Of a stretch of DNA of 64,000 bases, positions 58,496-64,000 are shown in pieces. Numbering within the stretch: the stretch's first letter is position 1; the number at the start of each line of letters is the position of its first letter. Location of the stretch: positions 186,001 through 250,000 of the forward strand of contig NZ_VIRL01000007.1 of assembly GCF_006874465.1 (NCBI RefSeq), in the 5' to 3' direction. The position numbers and the translations under genes were made by a program. The notes under the pieces are model-generated. The model did not search any database. It worked only from the letters and a program-made list of their open reading frames with translations, and was not told where the DNA came from. The stretch comes from Microbispora bryophytorum. GTDB taxonomy: Bacteria; Actinomycetota; Actinomycetes; Streptosporangiales; Streptosporangiaceae.

Positions 58496-59230
58496 ATGAC
58501 GCACAACCGTATTCGGTACGCCGCTGGGTCGGATGTCGGGCGCTCGCGTGCCAACAACGAGGATTCGGTGCACGCCGGCGAGCGCCTGCTCGCCATCGCC
58601 GACGGGATGGGCGGACACGGACACGGCGAGGTCGCCAGTGCGGCCGTCATCTCCACACTGGCCAGGCTGGAGGACGGTCCGGCTCCGGCCGACCCCGCCG
58701 CCGTCCTCGCGGACGCCGTGCGGGAGGCGGGGCAGCACCTGGGTGACCTCGCCGCGCAGGACCCGGCGCTCGAACGGATGGGCACCACCGTCACCGCGAT
58801 GCTGTGGGACGGGCACGGAAAGTTCGCCCTGGCCCATGTCGGCGACTCTCGGGCGTACATGCTGCGTGACGGCGCGCTCTACCAGATCACGCGCGACCAC
58901 ACCCTGGTGCAGTCGCTGGTGGACGACGGGCGGATGAGCCCCGACCAGGCCGCCCGCCATCCACGCCGTTCCCTGCTGCTGCGGGCGCTGGAGACCAGCG
59001 GCCTGGCCGAGCCCGACCTGTCGCTACGCGAGGCGCTCCCGGGCGACCGCTACCTGCTGTGCTCCGACGGGCTCACCTCCGTCCTCGAACCCGAGGCGCT
59101 GCACCACGTGCTCACCACCGTCGCCGATCCGCAGGAGACGGTCCACCGGCTCATCGAGCTGGCCAACGAGGGCGGCGGGCCCGACAACATCTCGTGCGTG
59201 GTCGCCGACGTCGAAGCCGCCGACGCCTGA
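58496..59230 (+). CDS. PP2C family Ser/Thr phosphatase
   Basis: A 244-residue metal-dependent phosphatase. All PPM motifs are present: RSRANNEDSVHAG with metal-ligand Asp, LLAIADGMGGHGHGEVASA, MGTTVTAMLWDGHGKFALAHVGDSRAYML, DHTLVQSLVDDGRM, RYLLCSDGLTSVLE and GGGPDNISCVVADV. It has no transmembrane segment. It is divergent from the HTH-methylase gene, with 57 bp between starts, and a cytosolic Ser/Thr kinase lies beyond the methylase. It is the natural antagonist of that kinase by position. Start ATG 58496, apparently leaderless. Confidence 0.93.
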   Translation: MTHNRIRYAAGSDVGRSRANNEDSVHAGERLLAIADGMGGHGHGEVASAAVISTLARLEDGPAPADPAAVLADAVREAGQHLGDLAAQDPALERMGTTVTAMLWDGHGKFALAHVGDSRAYMLRDGALYQITRDHTLVQSLVDDGRMSPDQAARHPRRSLLLRALETSGLAEPDLSLREALPGDRYLLCSDGLTSVLEPEALHHVLTTVADPQETVHRLIELANEGGGPDNISCVVADVEAADA

Positions 59231-59315
59231 GACCTCACCTTCCCGGCCCGCGAAAGCGCTCTTGTTCGCCTCGAGATTCCGCAGAATATGCCGAGCGGTG
59301 CGCCCCGGGCGGACG

Positions 59316-60077
59316 TCAGACGGCCCAGCCGCCGTCGACGTTGATCGTCGCGCCGGTGACGTAGCGCCCGCCGTCGCCCGCCAGGTGGGCCACGGTCTCG
59401 GCGATGTCACCGGGCTGCGCGTAGCGGCCGAGGACCGTCAGTCCCCGGACGGTGTCGGCCATGGGGCTGTCTGCCGGGTTGGAGGCCGTGTCGGTCGGGC
59501 CGGGGTTGACGAGGTTGACCGTGATGCCGCGCGGCCCGAGGTCGCGGGCGAGCCCCTTGGTCATTCCGGTCATGGCCGTCTTGCTCATGGCGTACAGGGC
59601 GAAACCCGGGAAGACGGTCCGCTCGGCGACGTTGCTCCCGATCGTGATGATCCGGCCGCCCTCGGTCATGTGGCCCGCCGCCGCCCGCGCGGCCAGGAAC
59701 GGCCCGCGCACGTTGGCCGCGAGCGTACGGTCGACCTCGTCCGGCCCCAGATCCTCGATCGGCGCGACGTGGAAGACCGCCGCGTTGTTGACGAGGACGT
59801 CGAGCCGGCCGAACTCCGCGGCGGCCTCGTCCACGGCGGCGGCGACCGCCGGGGCGTCGCCGTTGTCGGCCCGGATGACCAGCGCCCGCCGGCCCATCGC
59901 CTTCACCTTCTCGGCCACGGCGGCCGCGCTGTCGTCGTCGCGCTCGTAGGTCAGCGCCACGTCCGCGCCGCGCTCGGCCAGCTTGAGGACGACCGCCGCG
60001 CCGATTCCCCGGCCACCCCCGGTGACCAGGGCCGCCTTGCCGTTCATGTCGTTGAGCTCGTTCATGGGGTCGAGCAT
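59316..60077 (-). CDS. Short-chain dehydrogenase/reductase
   Basis: A 253-residue classical SDR. The cofactor motif TGGGRGIG lies near residue 19, followed by NNAAVFH, the catalytic Ser in TIGSNVAE, Y-x-x-x-K in FALYAMSKTAMTGM and the C-terminal GRYVTGATINVDGGWAV. The acid/basic pattern after strand 2 (TYERDDDSAA) does not settle NADH versus NADPH. The family includes 3-oxoacyl-ACP reductase-like enzymes and many secondary-alcohol oxidoreductases; the substrate is unknown. Starts at ATG 60065 or 60047 are also possible. Confidence 0.88.
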   Translation of the reverse strand: MLDPMNELNDMNGKAALVTGGGRGIGAAVVLKLAERGADVALTYERDDDSAAAVAEKVKAMGRRALVIRADNGDAPAVAAAVDEAAAEFGRLDVLVNNAAVFHVAPIEDLGPDEVDRTLAANVRGPFLAARAAAGHMTEGGRIITIGSNVAERTVFPGFALYAMSKTAMTGMTKGLARDLGPRGITVNLVNPGPTDTASNPADSPMADTVRGLTVLGRYAQPGDIAETVAHLAGDGGRYVTGATINVDGGWAV

Positions 60078-60149
60078 GGCGACAACGGCGCCGGGAGGTC
60101 CGGCGGCGATCGGACCTGTCGTTCGGGCCCCGCGAGGCCCTGTGAGCGG

Positions 60150-60719
60150 TCAGGCGCCGCGCGCCCGGAATGCGGCCGTCTTGACCCGGTTCTGGCAGGC
60201 CGTGGAGCAGAAGCGGCGGGTGCCGTTGCGGGAGGTGTCCACGTACACGCGGTCGCAGTGCGGCGCGGTGCACACGCCGAGCCGGTCGTGCAGCTCGCCG
60301 CCGAGCACCACGGCGAGGCCGGTCGCGCAACTGGCCGCGTAGTTTCCGGCCAGGGTGCCGCCCGCGGCGTGGAAGTGCAGGTGCCAGGGCTCCCCGTCGT
60401 GCCGGTCGAGGTGCGGGCGCGCGTCGGTCTCCGCCAGCAGGCGGTTCACGGTGAGCGCCGCCGTGTCCACGTCGCCGCGCGTCACGGCCTCGAACACGCC
60501 GCGCAGCCGCCCGGCGACCTCGGCGAGCGCGTCCGCCTCCGCCTCGGTGACCGCGGGCGCCCGCCTGTCGCCGGCCGCGAGGACATCGGCGACCGCGGCG
60601 GCCCGCGCCTTTCCCGTGGGCGGCTCGTACGACCGGCCCCGTGCCTCACCTTCGGTCAGCGCGTTGACCAGGCCGACGGCGACCGCCACCACACCATCGG
60701 TGTGACTGTTGAAGTTCAC
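60150..60719 (-). CDS. CGNR zinc-finger (ABATE domain) transcriptional regulator
   Basis: A 189-residue protein. The N-terminal ABATE-type stress-sensing domain (NFNSHTDGVVAVAVGLVNALTEGEARGRSYEPP...) leads to a C-terminal zinc finger, LGVCTAPHCDRVYVDTSRNGTRRFCSTACQNRVKTAAFRAR. The family CGNR tetrapeptide is CQNR here, and the four metal Cys are kept. Members are putative DNA-binding regulators. GTG 60719 is preferred because codons further upstream run through the promoter. It is divergent from a methyltransferase gene with repeated CAGTTAC boxes in between. Confidence 0.85.
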   Translation of the reverse strand: MNFNSHTDGVVAVAVGLVNALTEGEARGRSYEPPTGKARAAAVADVLAAGDRRAPAVTEAEADALAEVAGRLRGVFEAVTRGDVDTAALTVNRLLAETDARPHLDRHDGEPWHLHFHAAGGTLAGNYAASCATGLAVVLGGELHDRLGVCTAPHCDRVYVDTSRNGTRRFCSTACQNRVKTAAFRARGA

Positions 60720-60723
60720 TTGA

Positions 60724-60780
60724 CCAGTTACACCTTTGCGCTCTACGTTTGTAACTGCCGAAAGCATACACGCCAGTTAC
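60724..60780. promoter_or_regulatory. Three CAGTTAC/GTAACTG boxes between CGNR regulator and methyltransferase
   Basis: CCAGTTAC at 60724-60731 and 60773-60780 and the opposite orientation GTAACTG at 60751-60757 give three related sites with a TTGTAACTG core. They overlap both start regions and are the obvious candidate operator of the CGNR protein. AAGGAG at 60781-60786 serves the methyltransferase. Confidence 0.5.
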
Positions 60781-60791
60781 AAGGAGACGGC

Positions 60792-61556
60792 ATGCTCACG
60801 TTCGACGTGGCCACCCGGTGGATCGACCGTTGGGACCGCCAGCAGGAGGGCTACCTTCCCGACCGGGAGGAGCGCTTCACCGCGCTGATCGACGCCGTCG
60901 AGGCCGGCGTGGGCCGCCCGGACCCCCTCGTGATCGACCTCGGCTGTGGCCCCGGCTCGCTGTCGGCCCGCCTGCTGGACCGCCTTCCCGGGGCCAGGAT
61001 CGTCGCGGTCGACGCCGATCCCCTGCTGCTGTCGCTCGCCCGGGCCGCGTACGGCGACCGCCACGGCCTGCGCCTCGCCGACCTGGACCTGCGCGAACCG
61101 GGATGGAGTCAGGCGCTCGGCCTCGACCGTCCGGCGGACGCGGCGGTGAGCACGACCGCGTTGCACTGGCTGGCCGAGCACGACCTGCGCGCCGTGTACG
61201 CCGAGCTCGCGGCCGTGCTGCGACCGGGCGGGCTGTTCCTCGACGGCGACCACTTCAGCTCCGAGGACACCACTCCTGAGCTGGCGCGCCTGGAGCGGGC
61301 CATTCACGAGAGCGAGGAGCGGCGGCGCTTCGCCGGCGGCCGTCCCGAGGACTGGCGCGAGTGGTGGGACGCGATCGCCGCCGACCCCGAGCTCGCCGGT
61401 GTCGCGGCTCCCCGGCCGGCCACCGCGGCTCACCACGGCTCGGAGTCGCTCCACCTGTCCACTCACGTCGAGGCCCTGCGCGCGGCGGGCTTCGCCGAGA
61501 TCGGGACGCTGTGGCAGCGCGGCGACAACCGCCTGCTCTGCGCCGTGCGTCCCTGA
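60792..61556 (+). CDS. Class I SAM-dependent methyltransferase
   Basis: A 254-residue methyltransferase. The SAM-binding motif LVIDLGCGPGSLSARLLDRLPGARIVAVDADPLLLSLAR starts near residue 48, motif IV is ADAAVSTTALHWLAEHDLRAVYAEL and the post-motif is AAVLRPGGLFLDGDHF. It resembles trans-aconitate and small-molecule methyltransferases. The neighbouring CGNR gene and the shared boxes suggest that it is regulated by that protein. The substrate is unknown. Confidence 0.88.
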   Translation: MLTFDVATRWIDRWDRQQEGYLPDREERFTALIDAVEAGVGRPDPLVIDLGCGPGSLSARLLDRLPGARIVAVDADPLLLSLARAAYGDRHGLRLADLDLREPGWSQALGLDRPADAAVSTTALHWLAEHDLRAVYAELAAVLRPGGLFLDGDHFSSEDTTPELARLERAIHESEERRRFAGGRPEDWREWWDAIAADPELAGVAAPRPATAAHHGSESLHLSTHVEALRAAGFAEIGTLWQRGDNRLLCAVRP

Positions 61557-61633
61557 CCTCCCCGGCCCGCCGGTCTCCCCGACCGCCCTGTCCGGCGGGG
61601 TTTGCCCGCCGCGTCGCCGGAAAGACGGACGCC

Positions 61634-62752
61634 ATGACACCGACCGTGCTCACCGTCAACGCCGGCTCCAGCAGCCTCCAGCTGCATCTGGTGCGGGACG
61701 GCCGCGTGCTGCGGGCCGAGCACAGCGAACACAGCCCGGACCCCGCCGAGGCGGAGCGTACGCTGACGGACTTCCTGTCCGAGGCCGGCGCCGACGTGAC
61801 CGCGGCCGGTCACCGGCTCGTCCACGGCGGCGAGGCCGTCCGCGCTCCGACGGTCGCCGACGACGACGTGGTGGAGGCCGTGCGCGGATACGCCGGCCTC
61901 GCGCCGTCGCACGTGCCGCCCGCGCTCGCGCTGGTCGAGGCGGCCCGGCGGGTGCTGCCGTCCGTGCCGCACGTGCTGTGTCCCGACACCGCCTTCCACG
62001 CCGGGCTGCCCGCCGCCGCCGCGACCTACGCCCTGCCCGCCGGATGGCGGCGCCGCTGGGGCCTGCGCCGCTACGGCTTCCACGGGCTGTCGTACGCCTG
62101 GGCGGCCCGCCGGGCGGCCGAGCTGCTCGGGCGCCCGGCCGGAGAGGTCAACCTGATCCTCACGCATCTCGGCGGCGGCTGCTCGGTCTGCGCCGTGCGC
62201 GACGGCCGCAGCGTGGACACCTCGATGGGGTTCACGCCGCTGGAGGGCGTGCCCATGAGCAGGCGTTCGGGCAGCGTCGATCCCGGCATGCTCCTGTGGC
62301 TGCTGTCCGGCTCGCGCCTCACGCTGGAGGAGCTGCGCGACGGGCTGGAGCACGGCTCCGGCCTGCTCGGGCTCTCCGACGGCCTGTCCGGCGACACCCG
62401 CGACCTGGTCGCCTCGTCCGAGGAGGCCGCCGCCTTGGCGCTCGATGTGTTCGCCTACCGGGTGAGCCGGGAGATCGCCGCCTCGACCGCCGCCCTCGAC
62501 CGGCTCGACGCGCTCGTGTTCACCGGCGAGATCGGCTGGGACCAGCCCGAGGTGCGCGAGGCCGTGTGCGGCAGGCTGTCCCTCCTCGGCGTCGAGCCGC
62601 CCGCCGTCGACGACGTGGACCGGGACGGCGTCGTCAGCCCGAGTGGCGCCCGCCTGCCGGTCCTCGTCGTACGGCCCCGAGAGGAGCTCCAGGTCGCCCG
62701 GGAGACCCTCGCCGCGCTCGGCCGTCCCGCCGGTGAAGGCGGGCGGCCGTAG
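61634..62752 (+). CDS. ackA: Acetate kinase
   Basis: A 372-residue acetate/propionate kinase of the ASKHA fold. It carries VLTVNAGSSSLQLHLV, GHRLVHGGEAVRAP, CPDTAFHAGLP, RRYGFHGLSYAW, LILTHLGGGCSVCAVRDGRSVDTSMGFTPLEGVPMSRRSGSVDPGMLLWLL and VFTGEIGWDQPEVRE. It forms acetyl phosphate from acetate and ATP. It is shorter than the usual 395-405 residues, and the region RSGSVDPG differs slightly from the common RSGDIDP. No phosphotransacetylase gene is adjacent, which is uncommon. It may work with an unlinked pta or a phosphoketolase. Confidence 0.9.
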   Translation: MTPTVLTVNAGSSSLQLHLVRDGRVLRAEHSEHSPDPAEAERTLTDFLSEAGADVTAAGHRLVHGGEAVRAPTVADDDVVEAVRGYAGLAPSHVPPALALVEAARRVLPSVPHVLCPDTAFHAGLPAAAATYALPAGWRRRWGLRRYGFHGLSYAWAARRAAELLGRPAGEVNLILTHLGGGCSVCAVRDGRSVDTSMGFTPLEGVPMSRRSGSVDPGMLLWLLSGSRLTLEELRDGLEHGSGLLGLSDGLSGDTRDLVASSEEAAALALDVFAYRVSREIAASTAALDRLDALVFTGEIGWDQPEVREAVCGRLSLLGVEPPAVDDVDRDGVVSPSGARLPVLVVRPREELQVARETLAALGRPAGEGGRP

Positions 62753-62763
62753 AATCCGCAGGC

Positions 62764-63546
62764 ATGCGCATCTTCACCGTGGACTCCTTCACCGACCGGC
62801 CGTTCCGGGGCAATCCCGCCGCGGTCTGCCTCCTCGACGAGACCGTGCCGGACGAGTGGATGCAGGCGGTGGCCGCCGAGATGCGCCATTCGGAGACGGC
62901 CTTCGTGCTGCCGCACGGCGACGGGCCGTGCTCGCTGCGCTGGTTCACCCCCGCCGTCGAGGTCGCGCTGTGCGGGCACGCCACCCTGGCGACCGCGCAC
63001 GTCCTCTACTCCCTCGGGGAGTCGGGCCGGCTGGAGTTCGACACGAAGAGCGGCGTGCTCGCGACCGAGCAGGCGGACGGCGGGCTGATCGCGATGGACT
63101 TCCCGGCGAAGCAGGCCACCCCGTGCCCGCCGCCGGACGGCCTCGTCGAGGCTCTCGGCGTCACGCCGGTGTGGACCGGCCGCAGCGAGTTCGACCTGCT
63201 GGTCGAGGTCGCCTCGGCCGGGGAGGTCCGGGCCGCCGACCCCGACATGGCGCGGCTGGCCGAGGTCGATGCCCGGGGCGTCATCGTGACGGCGTCCGGC
63301 GAGGGCACCTCCGCCGACTACGTCTCCCGGTTCTTCGGCCCTCGGGTGGGCGTGCCGGAGGACCCGGTCACCGGTTCGGCCCACTGCGTGCTCGCGCCGC
63401 ACTGGTCGGGCAGACTCGGCCGGGACGCGCTCGTCGGGGAGCAGGTGTCGAGCCGCGGCGGGACCGTGCGCACGACCCTGCGCGGCGACCGCGTCGAGCT
63501 CGCCGGGCACGCCGTGACCATCTGGTCCGGCGAGCTGGAGGTCTGA
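62764..63546 (+). CDS. PhzF family isomerase
   Basis: A 260-residue protein of the diaminopimelate-epimerase-like PhzF fold. The pattern is exact: MRIFTVDSFTDRPFRGNPAAVCLLDE, the catalytic E44 in RHSETAFVLP, LRWFTPAVEVALCGHATLATAHVL and SRFFGPRVGVPEDPVTGSAHCVLAPHWSGRLGR. Most family members outside phenazine clusters have unknown substrates, and no other phenazine gene is here, so a role in phenazine synthesis should not be assumed. It starts 11 bp after ackA on the same strand. Confidence 0.92.
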   Translation: MRIFTVDSFTDRPFRGNPAAVCLLDETVPDEWMQAVAAEMRHSETAFVLPHGDGPCSLRWFTPAVEVALCGHATLATAHVLYSLGESGRLEFDTKSGVLATEQADGGLIAMDFPAKQATPCPPPDGLVEALGVTPVWTGRSEFDLLVEVASAGEVRAADPDMARLAEVDARGVIVTASGEGTSADYVSRFFGPRVGVPEDPVTGSAHCVLAPHWSGRLGRDALVGEQVSSRGGTVRTTLRGDRVELAGHAVTIWSGELEV

Positions 63547-63627
63547 CCTCCTCCCCCTGCGGTCGCCCGCTCGTCACCCCCGGCCGTACGCAGGTCCGCA
63601 CGGGATCCTCGTCCCGGGCGCCCGGTG

Positions 63628-64000
63628 TCAGGAGACCGGCACGGCGAGGGCGGCCTCGATCCGCCGGACGGCGGTGATCGCCCCGAACGCCAGCAGCCGC
63701 ACGAGGTCGGCGTCGGACCGTCCGCCCCCGGCCTCCCGCCAGGCGGCGACGTCGGCGTCGGTCACCCGATAGGGCGCGAGGGCGGCCAGCAGGGCGAGCC
63801 TGGCGGCCGGGCGCTGCGCGGGTGCGACGTCCTCCAGCGGACCGGCCGGCCAGCCGGACAACGACGGGTGTTCGCCGTCCCAGCCGGCGACGGCCTCCAC
63901 GACCGCGTCCCTGGCCGTGTCGTCCAGCAGATGGCCTCCCTCCCCCGCCGCCGCCCGCAGCGCGGTGAACGCGGTCCCGGCGGGGGTGCCCGCCGCCCAG
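63628..64000 (-). CDS. Unrecognised helical protein, incomplete at the window edge
   Basis: The frame is open from the right edge to the stop at 63628, giving about 124 C-terminal residues. They are Ala-rich and helical: AGTPAGTAFTALRAAAGEGGHLLDDTARDAVVEAVAGWDGEHPSLSGWPAGPLEDVAPAQRPAARLALLAALAPYRVTDADVAAWREAGGGRSDADLVRLLAFGAITAVRRIEAAL. The part PAARLALLAALAPYRVTDADVAAWR recalls the end of AhpD/carboxymuconolactone decarboxylase-like proteins, but no CxxC is in view, so this is tentative. The gene converges on the PhzF gene. Confidence 0.6.
   Translation of the reverse strand, partial: WAAGTPAGTAFTALRAAAGEGGHLLDDTARDAVVEAVAGWDGEHPSLSGWPAGPLEDVAPAQRPAARLALLAALAPYRVTDADVAAWREAGGGRSDADLVRLLAFGAITAVRRIEAALAVPVS

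Noticed and set aside
62764-63546. Phenazine biosynthesis gene
   Set aside because: PhzF homologues are widespread outside phenazine pathways and no other phz gene is in the window.

Overview
The window is 64 kb of chromosomal DNA from a high-GC actinomycete. The third-codon GC bias, frequent GTG starts, several XRE(DUF5753)/DUF397 gene pairs, a DUF6158 gene, CebR-type LacI operators and an mreBCD-pbp2-rodA operon all fit the Streptosporangiales (Microbispora/Nonomuraea/Streptosporangium-like); the genus is an inference. No rRNA, tRNA, CRISPR array or complete insertion sequence was recognised.

Layout. 1-2.0 kb: a partial TetR gene divergent from an MFS exporter and an NTF2-like protein. 2.1-5.1 kb: a MazG-like pyrophosphohydrolase downstream of an HTH / N6-adenine methylase / TRD-like fusion, divergent from a NYN (PIN-like) protein. 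5.1-6.7 kb: GMC oxidoreductase. 6.7-13 kb: glgX-treY-treZ, which converts glycogen to trehalose. 13.3-18 kb: HxlR regulator and NmrA-type reductase, an OmpR response regulator beside a decayed histidine kinase, and a DUF305 lipoprotein. 18.3-20.9 kb: a LacI regulator coupled to a membrane Ser/Thr kinase, with a CebR-type operator at each end. 21-25 kb: methyltransferase, mscL, then an accessory patch (a short FtsK/TraB-like membrane protein, a zinc-ribbon protein, an XRE regulator and two DUF397 proteins).

24.9-38.5 kb is an alpha-1,3-glucan (or nigeran) utilisation region. One operon holds an ABC binding protein, two permeases, a GH13 alpha-glucosidase and a secreted GH87 glucanase. Next to it lie a second, modular GH87 enzyme with two discoidin-type domains, two close LacI paralogues and a small lipoprotein. 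A 140-bp repeat, about 98% identical and in inverted orientation, brackets the 6.1-kb part with the second GH87 gene.

38.5-47 kb: small conserved actinomycete genes, another XRE/DUF397/ATPase-like cluster, an MFS symporter, a 43-residue Lys-rich protein, a luciferase-like oxidoreductase, two bacterial PH-domain proteins and an agmatinase-family enzyme. 47-55 kb: a beta-lactamase-fold lipoprotein, then mreB-mreC-mreD-mrdA-rodA for wall elongation or spore-wall synthesis, and a DUF2293 protein. 55-59 kb: a soluble Ser/Thr kinase downstream of a second HTH-methylase fusion, divergent from a PP2C phosphatase with an apparently leaderless promoter. 59-64 kb: SDR, CGNR regulator, methyltransferase, acetate kinase, PhzF-family enzyme and an incomplete gene.

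The most unusual feature is the pair of HTH-methylase fusions about 52 kb apart. Each is followed by a downstream partner (MazG-like or kinase) and faces a divergent partner (NYN or PP2C). They look like two versions of one DNA-modification module with swapped effectors. A defence or epigenetic role is inferred only.
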